DNA of 64,000 nucleotides from JBGTGG01 sp964398945 (GCA_964398945.1 CAYNOT010000022.1:32738-96737), one strand, 5' to 3'; positions 1-8,772 are shown, counted from the first letter of the stretch. The notes: a model not told the origin generated them from the letters alone. Program-made: numbers and translations.

Positions 1-310
1 CGTGCAAATTCAGGTTGCTCTCCATGTGGATGGGGCCATCAACAAAATAGACACCCGCGGGTATGGTCACCGTTCCACCACCTGCATTTTTGCAAGCAAG
101 AATAGCACTTTCGATAGCGGGTCTATTGTCGGATGTTGAATCGGGAACTGCACCAAAATCCAGAATGCTAAACGTACGATCCGGAAACTCCGGTGCCTTG
201 ATACGGCTTAAGATTTCTTCTTTTGTATCAAGCTTGACAATAGACGTTTGTTGACATGCAAGCAAACATCCGAAGGGAAAAAGGATAATGAAAATAACGT
301 GTGGTTTCAT
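1..310 (-). CDS. Glycoside hydrolase family 28 (polygalacturonase-like) lipoprotein, partial
   Basis: Only the first about 103 codons are inside the window; the gene continues beyond position 1. The ATG is at 310-308. The protein starts with a lipoprotein signal peptide whose lipobox reads LLAC, so it should be exported and lipid-anchored. After it come FSILDFGAVPDSTSDNRPAI and a GGGTVTIPAGVYFVDGPIHM-type stretch, the typical N-terminal start of GH28/pectate-lyase-like beta-helix enzymes (DFGA.xDG.TDN...AI...C...GGGTV.xPAG.Y). Family enzymes hydrolyse galacturonan or related polysaccharides. The catalytic Asp residues would lie outside the window, so activity and substrate cannot be judged. 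It lies downstream of ridA on the same strand with a 315-nt gap, so it probably has its own promoter. Confidence 0.75.
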   Translation of the reverse strand, partial: MKPHVIFIILFPFGCLLACQQTSIVKLDTKEEILSRIKAPEFPDRTFSILDFGAVPDSTSDNRPAIESAILACKNAGGGTVTIPAGVYFVDGPIHMESNLNLH

Positions 311-625
311 TTTATCTATTGCTTTCTGTGATAGGATGCCAGGGTTTCATCCGGGGTGTCCAGCGTGGAACATTCTTTTTATATTTGTCATACTACCAAT
401 CGCTTTCCTCTCCGTGTCAACCCTCCAAAAGATTGCAATCCCAATTTTTTCCGCTCCCCACTTTTCAAAATGCCACAACACCGGATGGCTCTATGCAGAT
501 CAACAACCACTGGTTTGGGGATCGGCCAGTACTGCTTTCTGTTCTTCCCGTATGCCATTCTCAAAAAAGGAATGCAAAGGTAAGCAAACTAAAAGAGGAG
601 GTGAGGCGGAATTTGCAATTAAAAC
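311..625. other. Intergenic stretch without a convincing gene
   Basis: This 315-nt stretch lies between ridA and the GH28 gene, both on the minus strand. The only open frames here run on the plus strand, antisense to the reading direction of both neighbours, and have no recognisable protein features. It presumably holds the promoter and leader of the GH28 gene. I see no hairpin with a T-tract. Confidence 0.5.
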
Positions 626-1006
626 CTATTTAATCGCAATACACGAAATCTCTACGTTCACATTCTTCGGCAATCCGCTAACACCCACGGTTTCACGTGC
701 TGGTGGATTTGTGGCAAATCGCTTTCCATAAATTTCATTCACTTTTGGGAAATTGCCCATATCGCGAAGGAATATCGTGGTTTTTACCACGTTGCTGAAA
801 TCCATTTCCGCTGCGGTAAGGATCGCTTCCAGGTTTTTCATTACCTGTTCCGTTTCATCTTCAATGTTTCCGGTGATCAGGTTTTCAGATGGTTTTTGAA
901 TGGCAATTTGACCGGAGATAAAAAGCATGTTCCCGCTTTTGACCGCCTGGCTGTACGGACCGATAGGTTCTGGTGCGTCAGCTGAATAAACAATTGATTT
1001 TGACAT
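626..1006 (-). CDS. ridA: RidA family 2-iminobutanoate/2-iminopropanoate deaminase
   Basis: A 126-aa protein of the YjgF/YER057c/UK114 (Rid) family, full length for the family. RidA hydrolyses reactive enamine/imine intermediates made by PLP enzymes such as threonine dehydratase, in the cytoplasm as a trimer. Visible family features are the N-terminal APEPIGPYSQAV stretch, FISGQIA, and the C-terminal PPARETVGVSGLPKNVNVEI segment. The Arg of PARE matches the substrate-carboxylate-binding arginine of active RidA proteins, and the Glu in the VEI segment matches the conserved Glu that positions the water. The ATG at 1006 is directly supported by alignment to the family start. It is preceded by an A+T-rich leader and seems monocistronic. 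Confidence 0.93.
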   Translation of the reverse strand: MSKSIVYSADAPEPIGPYSQAVKSGNMLFISGQIAIQKPSENLITGNIEDETEQVMKNLEAILTAAEMDFSNVVKTTIFLRDMGNFPKVNEIYGKRFATNPPARETVGVSGLPKNVNVEISCIAIK

Positions 1007-1174
1007 GGTAATTGGTTTACGTTACTTTAGCCGTATGTTCAAATATCATAATTTCATGTGTTAATATTTTATTTTTTTTAGGACACATGGAATCGCCTTT
1101 TATTAACGCGCGGTAGTTACAAAGCATTTAAATTGCGATTTCGTGATTATAGTTGAGCATAATTTTTCTAGTAT

Positions 1175-1843
1175 ATGGATTTATTGGTAATCGGAAATCA
1201 GATAAGTTTTGAAGAGTGCAGGTTGAAATTTGGCGATGCACACAACTATACGCATGTGGGATCACACGAAAGTGCAATGGATCACCTTGCGGAAAGTGAT
1301 GTGGTTTTCGATTTTCTTATTGATGAAGAACCGAGCCAGCTTGAAATCTATTTTGGTGCGACCGCTAAAATATTTTTGAACACGTGTAAAATTACATTGG
1401 GTGAATTGTGGCATTACTTCAACAATGATGTGCGGTGTGAGGCTTATGGGTTTAACGGATTGCCAACTTTTCTGGAACGTGATATTTTGGAAGTCAGCGT
1501 TTTTAAAAAGAAAATGAAAGCCGATCTGGCCGCAGTATGTGAAGCGCTTGGCACCGATTATTTAATTGTGGACGATCGCATTGGGTTGGTTACCCCGCGT
1601 ATTATTTGCATGATCATCAACGAAGCCTATTATACAGTGCAGGAAGGAACGGCATCAAAAGCAGACATCGATATGGGAATGAAGCTTGGCACCAACTATC
1701 CGTACGGTCCGTTTGAGTGGTGTACAAAAATTGGTGTACACCAGGTGTATGAACTACTGGAAGCTGTGTATGAAGACACAAAAGATGACCGCTACAAAAT
1801 TTGTCCGTTGTTGAAGAAGGAGTATTTGTTGAGTAGTGTTTAA
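1175..1843 (+). CDS. 3-hydroxyacyl-CoA dehydrogenase C-terminal domain protein with reduced N-terminal domain
   Basis: This 222-aa protein is shorter than normal 3-hydroxybutyryl-CoA dehydrogenases (about 280 aa). The C-terminal half, from about residue 130, is a clear HCDH C-terminal helical domain: GLVTPRIICMIINEAYYTVQ, then DIDMGMKLGTNYPYGPFEW, the hallmark of the domain. The N-terminal half starts MDLLVIGN and lacks the GxGxxG dinucleotide-binding loop and the catalytic His-Glu segment is not obvious, so I cannot support NAD-dependent catalysis. It may be a non-catalytic paralogue of PaaH/Hbd. There is no signal peptide. The gene stands alone between divergent ridA and the IS630 element and is followed by a candidate terminator. 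Confidence 0.75.
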   Translation: MDLLVIGNQISFEECRLKFGDAHNYTHVGSHESAMDHLAESDVVFDFLIDEEPSQLEIYFGATAKIFLNTCKITLGELWHYFNNDVRCEAYGFNGLPTFLERDILEVSVFKKKMKADLAAVCEALGTDYLIVDDRIGLVTPRIICMIINEAYYTVQEGTASKADIDMGMKLGTNYPYGPFEWCTKIGVHQVYELLEAVYEDTKDDRYKICPLLKKEYLLSSV

Positions 1844-1952
1844 TTGGTTCGTTGTTCAGAGGGGGCCTGCCGTACCGTCCGGGCAGAGCCTTCCCCAAGA
1901 ACCGAACCGAAGGTTTTTCTTGTTCTAAATCTTTCCAAGCGTATCCAAAAAC

Positions 1953-1984
1953 AATTGGCTCGTGCGCCACGAACCAATTTTTAA
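1953..1984 (+). terminator. Candidate rho-independent terminator after the HCDH-like gene
   Basis: Arms at 1953-1964 and 1968-1979 pair at 11 of 12 positions around a CGC loop, followed by five T. The right arm also matches, as an 11-bp perfect inverted repeat, the segment 1842-1852 overlapping the stop codon of the HCDH-like gene, so an alternative larger structure is possible. Confidence 0.45.
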
Positions 1985-2158
1985 AATACATTTAACCCCA
2001 ACGTGGGCTGAGGGATCAAGATGTACTTCATCGGAGCGATACTTCTGTTGAAGATAGCTGGATGGAATCAAGATGCAAACTTCTTCTATTAAAAAGCTTA
2101 GGTTGCGCGTATGCCAGCACGCTTCCGATAGACTTAACCTAGTGTTGCAACAATTTAA

Positions 2159-2929
2159 TTATGCAACATAATATTTGGACAACTTTCTATCTGCCTGTTT
2201 TTTAGTAAACGACCAAGTGATCTTCTTGTTTGCCTTATTCCTTTGTCGGGCCCAACATTCAACTTCTCTTTCCAGTACATCTCCTTCACCAATTCTTCTG
2301 TCCAGGCATTCTCGATCCATCATATTTATTTCTATTTCCGCCATGTTCAGCCAACTTCCATGCTTGGGGGTGTAATAGAATTGAATTTTGCTGAGCAGCC
2401 TATCAGCTTCCTCTTTTGAAAAAGCCTCATAAAGTGAAGTGGCAAAATGAGTATTCAGGTTATCCAATACTAGCCGTATTTTTTTAGCGTGCACATAAAC
2501 ATGTGTTATCAGTTCTTTTATGAAATAGGCAAAATCAGATTTCTTTCTTTGAAGGGTTACTTTTACTTTTCCTGCTAGTGGCTCAACAGCAACAAAGATA
2601 TTGCGGGTGCCCCTACGGCTATACCCACTATCATACTTTGCTGGACTTCCTGATTTTAAAGGTATAACCCCTCTTACATCCTCTGTGAGTTGTTTACTTT
2701 TTTCATCCATGCAAACAACCGGAAACTTCTTATCATATGGCCGTGCATACAACGCTAATAGCCTATACATCCTTTTTCTGTATTCCTCAGTAATCTCAGC
2801 GATGCACCACATTTTCTTTAACCAAGGCTTACATTCGTTTTTTTTAGGATTAACCGGATTGTTTCCCGGTTGATACTCTTTAAGCCTTTCTGGTGGCTTA
2901 GTTTTTCCGTTAACAATTCCAAACTCCAC
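2159..2929 (-). CDS. IS630 transposase, catalytic DDE frame (orfB)
   Basis: This frame carries the catalytic domain of the IS630 transposase. After the frameshift point it reads KKNECKPWLKKMWCI, then FPVVCMDEKSKQ (first Asp), RLVLDNLNTH (second Asp, the DNxxxH motif of the family) and HGSWLNMAEIEIN (Glu), so the full DDE triad is present. The first about 30 residues listed for this frame precede the slippery A8 and are probably not translated; the natural product is the orfA-orfB fusion. No stop codon or deletion breaks the catalytic part, so the element may be active. The gene ends 20 nt inside the left inverted-repeat boundary. Confidence 0.88.
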   Translation of the reverse strand: MEFGIVNGKTKPPERLKEYQPGNNPVNPKKNECKPWLKKMWCIAEITEEYRKRMYRLLALYARPYDKKFPVVCMDEKSKQLTEDVRGVIPLKSGSPAKYDSGYSRRGTRNIFVAVEPLAGKVKVTLQRKKSDFAYFIKELITHVYVHAKKIRLVLDNLNTHFATSLYEAFSKEEADRLLSKIQFYYTPKHGSWLNMAEIEINMMDRECLDRRIGEGDVLEREVECWARQRNKANKKITWSFTKKQADRKLSKYYVA

Positions 2930-3255
2930 TTTGCTCTGCCTTGGGGGGGATTGCTACAAGCGAGGGCAATTATCTCTGCCTCCTGCTTATCACCATATTT
3001 CTTTGGCTGGCCGCTGCGTTCCTTTTCTTGGAGGGACTTCTCCAATCCTTCTTCCAAGTAACGCTTTCGTGTTCGCCATACCGTGGTGCGTTCTACATCC
3101 AGAAAATCCACAATCTCAGCATCCAACTTACCTTTATCAAGCAATAGAAGAATATTTGCCCTGTCGTATTCCCGCTGAGGGCGTTTGCCCGAACTTTTAA
3201 AAGCCCTTAGAAATTCTTTCTCCGATGGACTTAATTTAACATTTATCCTATTCAT
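2818..3255 (-). CDS. IS630 transposase, N-terminal frame (orfA)
   Basis: 145 aa containing the helix-turn-helix DNA-binding half of an IS630 transposase. The visible pattern is LSPSEKEFLRAF..., a helix with ANILLLLDKG, then VERTTVWRTRKRYLEEGLE and the family-typical linker SGQPKKYGDKQEAEIIALAC followed by GRAKWSLELLTEKL. The frame stops shortly after the RLILKK sequence, where IS630 proteins normally continue into the catalytic domain. The codons CTA AAA AAA just before contain a run of eight A (2838-2845), an A_AAA_AAA slippery heptamer. A -1 shift there joins this frame to orfB and gives a 365-aa transposase, the usual family size. Alone this protein could bind ends and act as a regulator. 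Confidence 0.88.
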   Translation of the reverse strand: MNRINVKLSPSEKEFLRAFKSSGKRPQREYDRANILLLLDKGKLDAEIVDFLDVERTTVWRTRKRYLEEGLEKSLQEKERSGQPKKYGDKQEAEIIALACSNPPQGRAKWSLELLTEKLSHQKGLKSINRETIRLILKKTNVSLG

Positions 3256-3352
3256 CTGTGTTGATTTTGACCAACAAGGTAGTAAAACTATTCAAATGTT
3301 GCTAAATTAAGTTGTTATAACACTAGAGGTGGGGCAACTAAATAATCCTTAT

Positions 3353-3784
3353 TTATTTATCACTCTCATCCAATAAATCACTAAACATCGGAGGCCATTC
3401 TAATTTCATTTGATTTTCTTTGCTAAATTCTTGAAATTTTAAAAACGCATCATTATTAGAAAAGCTACCCGAATTTTTAGAAAACCATTTATTCCAAGCC
3501 TTTAGATCGTTGAAATAATCTTCATCCGAAGTATATCCCACAACATCTCCTTGGTATATGTGAGCTTGAATTCCAGTTACTTGATACAAACACGTAACAG
3601 ATCGTAAAAAGTGATCAGAGTTTACAACTCCACTCCTAAATTTGTAGTGACTAATAATAGTTAGGCAATTTTGAAAATTTGATATTAGTTCATCATCGCA
3701 CTCATATGATTCGGTTTTCTTATCAGAACAACAGAATAGGAAAAGAAGCACAAAAATAATAGTATAGTAATTTAGTGTTTTCAT
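3353..3784 (-). CDS. Small lipoprotein, candidate immunity protein of the RHS toxin
   Basis: 143 aa with a clear lipoprotein signal (MKTLNYYTIIFVLLFLFCCS; Cys at residue 18 or 19), so the mature protein should be lipid-anchored facing the periplasm. I do not recognise the family. The mature part has Trp, Phe and acidic residues and no enzyme motif. Its start ATG overlaps the stop codon of the RHS gene by 4 nt (ATGA), meaning translational coupling. The position directly after a toxin tip, small size, low G+C and lack of a known family are typical for immunity genes of polymorphic toxins. A periplasmic location would fit a toxin acting on the cell envelope or intercepted in the periplasm. The immunity role is an inference from position only. 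Confidence 0.7.
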   Translation of the reverse strand: MKTLNYYTIIFVLLFLFCCSDKKTESYECDDELISNFQNCLTIISHYKFRSGVVNSDHFLRSVTCLYQVTGIQAHIYQGDVVGYTSDEDYFNDLKAWNKWFSKNSGSFSNNDAFLKFQEFSKENQMKLEWPPMFSDLLDESDK

Positions 3785-4464
3785 TTTTTGATACTTTTTA
3801 TTCCTCGGTTTTTATTGTACGGCTTAATAGTAATCACAGGAGTACTCGCATTACCATCCATACCTGTACCTAATATCTCATATTTAACAACTGATCCATT
3901 TTTTAGTCTATACTGTTGAATAACAATGTTGTCAGTTATAGTTGGCCCTCTTGTATTACCATTGACAAGGTTTTCCCAATGTATGGCTGATCCGCTACCA
4001 CGTCCATTATGATTTACTTCATACTTGGTATTATTCACATCATTTGAAAGAACCTTATTATACTGTTCTCTTATTTCATGAATTAACTTTCCCGCTCTTG
4101 TAGCTCCCAATTGTTCAGATTTGGAATGATCAAATGGACTCCATTTCTCAACATCGGCCATATCAATTGTGCTCGTATTATAGTTCCCAGTATGGGTATT
4201 TCTATCACCATAAGTTACATTTATTTTAACCGCTTCATCAGAATCGATAACGCCTTTTAATCCTCTGTAAAATGTACCCTTTGCATCACCTCCCTTCATA
4301 GTAACATTTAAGTATTCATCTCCATCATCATTTTTACTACCAGTAGACGTAAAAGTCAGCGTAACACTATTGCTACCATCCATCGATTCAAGTACCTGAC
4401 GAGCAAAAGATATCATCGCTCGAGCACTGCTAAAAGCAGTCATTAAACTGTCACCATTTACATC
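3781..4464 (-). other. C-terminal toxin-like tip domain of the RHS protein
   Basis: From the DVNGD sequence that ends the RHS core (residue 1418 of the 1644-aa form) to the stop, 227 residues share nothing recognisable with RHS repeats and the DNA is visibly more A+T-rich than the core. A helical segment (SARAMISFARQVLESM) is followed by beta-rich sequence. Near residue 1546 is LIHEIREQYNK, and about 30 residues later AIHWENLVNGNTR. An HExxE/Q plus distant His-Glu layout resembles zincin-type metallopeptidase tips in other RHS and polymorphic toxins, but the classical HExxH is absent, so the metallopeptidase reading is only a suggestion. Confidence 0.55.
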
Positions 4465-7400
4465 GATGAACAACATGGGATTATTTCCTCCATAATGGTA
4501 AGGAGTTAGCGATGAATATATTTCCGCAAACCTATCCTGAACACCAAACCTTCCAATCTCCGGCAAGTACATCCTAGCCCCATAGTCCATCCACCCAAGG
4601 TCAAGCTCTGTTTGTTCTTCTTTGCCGTTGTATTTGTAATCGTTAGGTGTGCTGTTCTCTCTACTGTAAGAGTTAAAGGTCAAGCCGAACGGATAGTAAT
4701 CATTGCTTTGTTCAATAGCAGAGTGGTGCACAATCCTTAAATCGTCAAAGAACACATCAACTTGCATAGGATCCTCGTTGCTCAGGTAAATGTACAAATA
4801 TCCTTTCTTCTTTACTTTAACGTGCAGTGAAAGGTAACCGTGTATGGCACTTTGATCGGCTGTGGCGTCTATCTGGTCAAACCCAAAATCCTCAAGGTTG
4901 AAGTCCCCATCAAACAATATGTAATTTAGGTAAGCTTTGGGGGCTGTATCATCGTCATCTAAATAGGCATCAATAAAGGGGCCATCCGAGAACATCCCCT
5001 CAAAGGCGCTATGCGCCTGTGGGCCATCCAAACCAATCCCACCAACAGGGTTCAAAGAAAACGCCCCAACCAAAGCAGAGAACAATGCTGAATATTGAGA
5101 AGGCGTGGAAGTCAGGTTTTGATATTTCGCATATACTTCAATATCAAAAATATCCCCCGGGCCAACTTCAAAACTTTTGGCCAAGCCTACCTGTGAGTTA
5201 TGGCCACCATGCAATAATTGTGAATAGGCGCCATCCGGTGTGTGGTTGTAAGCAACCGGTGCGTTTATACCTGAGCGGCTGTAGTTGGCAAATGTGCTTT
5301 GCTCTTCGGTTTGTGTGGCATCTTCAAGGCTAGCCTTGTATTCTGTTGTTGCAGTCTTCTCGCTGAACGTTACCCGCACATTGCCCAGGTGGTCTTTTAA
5401 ATAATATTGGTATTCCCATGGATGTTCGGCTGTTGAAGATGTGTCCGGCAATATCCGCCCTTCTTCGTGGTTGATAAAACGGAGCGTATCGTTTTCATAA
5501 ATAAACCCACCTGCATAATCGGTTGTCTTCGGTGCAGCCCCATATACAATTTGCCGCAGTTTACGCCCGGTGGCATCGTACACATACTGTACCGAGTCCG
5601 CCCCGCTTTTCTTTACCGTGGCAGGCAGGTTCAGGTAATTGTATTTGATTACGGTTATCCCCTTGTTGTCGTCCTTCACCATGTTGCCGTTGGCATCGTA
5701 GGTATATTCGTTGGCCGTTTTAACAAGCTCTTTAAAGCCTTTCTCATGTGTTTGTGTGGCAATGGCATCATCCACACGGGCAAGCCTATTGCCTGTATAT
5801 GTATAACTTAGGTTGTCCATTAGCCCAAAAGTTGTAGCGGTAAGCTGTCCGTTGCGTTGCAGTTTCTTGATGTTGCCGTTCAAGTCATAACCAGAGCTTG
5901 AGCCGTCTTTGATAACTTCATTATAACGGTTGTTCTCCGTTGGCCGGATGTGGTTATAATATTTCGCCTCGGTGATGCGGTTCATCACATCGTAATAATA
6001 TCCGTATGAAGTTTCATCGTTGCCTGCCGTTTTCCATATCGCCTGAGAAATGTTGCCGTTGTACTGGGCAGTTCCGCCATTGGCTACAGGGTCGTTGTAT
6101 TTCAACTGGAAGTTGAACAGCCCATTGGGGTTTACGGCCGGATCGTTGATGCTGGTGAGCCACCCGCGTATGTTGAACCTGTAATCAACGTGCTGCTTAA
6201 AGTTTGTGCCTTCATCTTCTGAGTGGAGTTTCTTGGTTATAACTTCGCCAAGTTCGTTGTATTCATTCTTCACCAGCAACACGGGGTCTTCGTTGTCCAC
6301 CCTGTGCCAGGTTTCCAGCGGCCGCAGGGCGTGGTCATAGACCAATGTTCTTGTGATATCGGTAGTAACCGTTGCCGTGCTGTGTGTGGTTTTGGTTTTC
6401 AGTACGTTGCCTGTAAAGTCGTAAACATTCGTTATGCGGTCAAGGCTGTCTTTGTGGTTTTGTACAACGGACTGGACCACACGGTAGCGGTCGTCATAAT
6501 AGCTTACACTCCATAAATAGTCATCACTGCCTAATACATTTACCTTCGTTCCTGTCACCAATCCTTTTAATCGATCAAAAGCGGATGTTTCTTGCCCACT
6601 TAAGTGGGCGTTCTTAAAATCGTAACTGGTACCTGCAATCAAATCGTTCTTGAAATCGTAATTGTCGTAATAGGTGACTGTATGTACCGTAAGGTTGGTG
6701 TTGGGGAAGATGCCAGTCGTGTAGCCATGCGGTTGGTTTTCGTCATATTGCTCTGCAAACTGGGTTGTGCTGATAAGCTCACTCATTTGTTCCTGGCCAA
6801 TCGAATCGGTATGTGTATAGATGCCCGTCATCACGGGGCGGTTCAACTGGTCATATTTAATGAAGCTCCATTCTTTCTTCGCCCGTTGGTTTGCATCTTG
6901 AGTCAACACCAATCGGTCCCTTTTATCATATACCATGTACACCCATCCAGCACCTGGAACTTTCTTTTCGATCATTCTTTTTCTTCCATCATATTTATAT
7001 TGGAAAGCCCATGTGTCAAGGTTGGCCTGGCTTGGGTTGCCCGTGCCACCATGGATTGTTTTCGTCAGCTCCGGTGGCAGCACAAAACGCAGGTCCCCAA
7101 AATCATCATAAACATAATAAGTCGATGCCCAGTGTGTATAGTTGTTCAATGCTGGGCTGGCCACCGCTTGTACTTTCTTCAAAACCACTTGTCCTGATTT
7201 GTTGGTGTATTCCCGCACGGCATTGCCTTGCTCGTCTTTTGTTACATTCACAAACAATTGGCCGTTGGCATAGTACCCATTGGCCAGCACATGGTTGGCA
7301 ACAACTGCATGGTGTACAGGCATATTGGAGGCGTTGATATCCCAGGCAATTACATCTTCCGTTGTCGAATTGTTGATCAAATACTCCATGCCAATGTGCT

Positions 7401-8715
7401 TGTTGTTGGCATGCCAATCGGCACCGGCACCAAATTGTTTCACCGCCCTGTTCAATGGCGAAGGCTCGAAGATGGTTTCGGCATAAGGTTTGGTATCCTG
7501 TGCTATTGTGGTGCTTGCATTGTTATAGAAATTATATTGGTCGCTTGTGGTGTAGCCCGCAGCACCTTTCGCCACAAAATTGTTTTTGAACCAGCCGTTT
7601 TCTTCTTCCGAAACATAAGGCAAGTACTTTACCGCTTCCCTCCCAAATGCATCATAAGCGATGGGTTGCACGATGTCTTTCAACTGAGGTGAATTTTTTA
7701 CCATTACTATTTGTTCCGGCCTACCCAAGCCATCAAAAAAATCAAGTTTCACAATTTTTTGGTCATCCGGAAGTGATTCTATATCAGTTATGGATGGCAC
7801 CAATGTCTGAACGGATCGAATGTAATTACGATTGAAATCGTTAACAGTAACGATGTTTGAATATTCAGATAAAATGTAAATAGAGTTTCTTGCTCGGAGG
7901 CGATAATAATAAATTCCATTTGGTTGTATTCCTGATACAACAACGCTTGTACCTGTTACACTCTTTCCATTAAAACCGGTTACAAATGATGAAAAATCAC
8001 TTTCAGTGGAAACATCTAACGAGTACACAGAGACACCGGTAACCGGAGCCCAGTTCATTCTAAACGAATTCATACTTATATCAGATGCGGCCAAGGCAAT
8101 TGGTGGCAATGTTAACGTATAAATCATCCCCACAACATGTGCTGAGCATCCACTATTGTTACAGGCTTTTACCCTATAATAGTACTGGGTCGCAGGGTTT
8201 AAATTTGAAACAGTTTTATTATTCTCTAATGTAAAATCTGCATAGACAGGATTACTAAATGATGAGGAATTAGCAACCTCAACAACATACGTTGTAGCAC
8301 CGCTAACGGGCTGCCAACTGATTGTGATTGCTGTAGGGGAATTATTTGAAACAGCGACCCCTGTCGGAGCAGTTGGAGTGCCTGCGTTAGTTGTTACTGT
8401 CCATGTTTGAGAATATCCAGAGGTTCCTGTACTTGAATGTGTCTTGATTTTGACATAGTAAGTAGTTGAAGAAGCTAAACCTGTCACTACCTTAGTAGTA
8501 GAGGTCTGAGTATATGTTGTGACACCATTGAAGGAGGGATTGTTCGCTACATAAATGGAATATGCAGCAGCCCCACTTACAACATTCCAAGCGGCTGTAA
8601 AACCTGAACTTGTTTTACTTGAAAATGTAAGTGTGCTGGGGGGAACTGGCTGGCCATAACCCGAGATTGGTAGTAAAATGATTACACACAACACCAATAT
8701 ATTTTTGTAATTCAT
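3781..8715 (-). CDS. RHS-repeat protein with FN3 and DUF6443 domains and a C-terminal toxin-like tip
   Basis: 1644 aa when started at the ATG at 8715, which begins a good signal peptide (MNYKNILVLCVIILLPISGY, then GQ); an upstream in-frame ATG at 8751 adds 12 residues and would spoil the signal. Three fibronectin type III domains follow (about 23-110, 112-200, 202-292), then DUF6443 (about 297-430, with LDFFDGLGRPEQIVMVKNSP), then a long run of YD/RHS repeats (YDxxGR.., YDANGNMVKDD). The conserved RHS C-terminal core is at about 1340-1417: YYPFGL, YNGKEEQTELDLGWMDYGAR and GNNPM. The last 227 residues are a different, low-G+C tip. RHS proteins form a hollow beta-cage that encloses and releases the tip. 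It is the last but one gene of a four-gene operon and overlaps the lipoprotein by 4 nt. No T9SS C-terminal domain is seen, so the export route past the periplasm is unknown. Confidence 0.9.
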   Translation of the reverse strand: MNYKNILVLCVIILLPISGYGQPVPPSTLTFSSKTSSGFTAAWNVVSGAAAYSIYVANNPSFNGVTTYTQTSTTKVVTGLASSTTYYVKIKTHSSTGTSGYSQTWTVTTNAGTPTAPTGVAVSNNSPTAITISWQPVSGATTYVVEVANSSSFSNPVYADFTLENNKTVSNLNPATQYYYRVKACNNSGCSAHVVGMIYTLTLPPIALAASDISMNSFRMNWAPVTGVSVYSLDVSTESDFSSFVTGFNGKSVTGTSVVVSGIQPNGIYYYRLRARNSIYILSEYSNIVTVNDFNRNYIRSVQTLVPSITDIESLPDDQKIVKLDFFDGLGRPEQIVMVKNSPQLKDIVQPIAYDAFGREAVKYLPYVSEEENGWFKNNFVAKGAAGYTTSDQYNFYNNASTTIAQDTKPYAETIFEPSPLNRAVKQFGAGADWHANNKHIGMEYLINNSTTEDVIAWDINASNMPVHHAVVANHVLANGYYANGQLFVNVTKDEQGNAVREYTNKSGQVVLKKVQAVASPALNNYTHWASTYYVYDDFGDLRFVLPPELTKTIHGGTGNPSQANLDTWAFQYKYDGRKRMIEKKVPGAGWVYMVYDKRDRLVLTQDANQRAKKEWSFIKYDQLNRPVMTGIYTHTDSIGQEQMSELISTTQFAEQYDENQPHGYTTGIFPNTNLTVHTVTYYDNYDFKNDLIAGTSYDFKNAHLSGQETSAFDRLKGLVTGTKVNVLGSDDYLWSVSYYDDRYRVVQSVVQNHKDSLDRITNVYDFTGNVLKTKTTHSTATVTTDITRTLVYDHALRPLETWHRVDNEDPVLLVKNEYNELGEVITKKLHSEDEGTNFKQHVDYRFNIRGWLTSINDPAVNPNGLFNFQLKYNDPVANGGTAQYNGNISQAIWKTAGNDETSYGYYYDVMNRITEAKYYNHIRPTENNRYNEVIKDGSSSGYDLNGNIKKLQRNGQLTATTFGLMDNLSYTYTGNRLARVDDAIATQTHEKGFKELVKTANEYTYDANGNMVKDDNKGITVIKYNYLNLPATVKKSGADSVQYVYDATGRKLRQIVYGAAPKTTDYAGGFIYENDTLRFINHEEGRILPDTSSTAEHPWEYQYYLKDHLGNVRVTFSEKTATTEYKASLEDATQTEEQSTFANYSRSGINAPVAYNHTPDGAYSQLLHGGHNSQVGLAKSFEVGPGDIFDIEVYAKYQNLTSTPSQYSALFSALVGAFSLNPVGGIGLDGPQAHSAFEGMFSDGPFIDAYLDDDDTAPKAYLNYILFDGDFNLEDFGFDQIDATADQSAIHGYLSLHVKVKKKGYLYIYLSNEDPMQVDVFFDDLRIVHHSAIEQSNDYYPFGLTFNSYSRENSTPNDYKYNGKEEQTELDLGWMDYGARMYLPEIGRFGVQDRFAEIYSSLTPYHYGGNNPMLFIDVNGDSLMTAFSSARAMISFARQVLESMDGSNSVTLTFTSTGSKNDDGDEYLNVTMKGGDAKGTFYRGLKGVIDSDEAVKINVTYGDRNTHTGNYNTSTIDMADVEKWSPFDHSKSEQLGATRAGKLIHEIREQYNKVLSNDVNNTKYEVNHNGRGSGSAIHWENLVNGNTRGPTITDNIVIQQYRLKNGSVVKYEILGTGMDGNASTPVITIKPYNKNRGIKSIKK

Positions 8716-8772
8716 TTTGAAAGGCGTCCTAATTACGAAATTTAAATTCATGCGATAACTTTGGAGTTTAGA

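Larger units (their letters stand above)
2140..3325 (-). mobile_element. IS630-family insertion sequence, apparently complete
   Basis: The element has near-terminal inverted repeats at 2139-2167 and 3298-3326 that match at 24 of 29 positions, and each end lies in a CTAG tetramer. The TA at 2140-2141 and 3324-3325 is the dinucleotide duplicated by IS630/Tc1-mariner elements, giving a 1182-bp element between the two TA. Inside are two overlapping transposase frames that together make an IS630-type HTH plus DDE protein. It sits 27 nt downstream of the stop codon of the RHS immunity candidate, at the edge of the accessory RHS locus. Confidence 0.9.

Noticed and set aside
288..731. Plus-strand open frame of 147 codons over the ridA 3' end
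   Set aside because: It overlaps ridA in antisense, has no plausible protein features, and other short frames in the same area are equally open.
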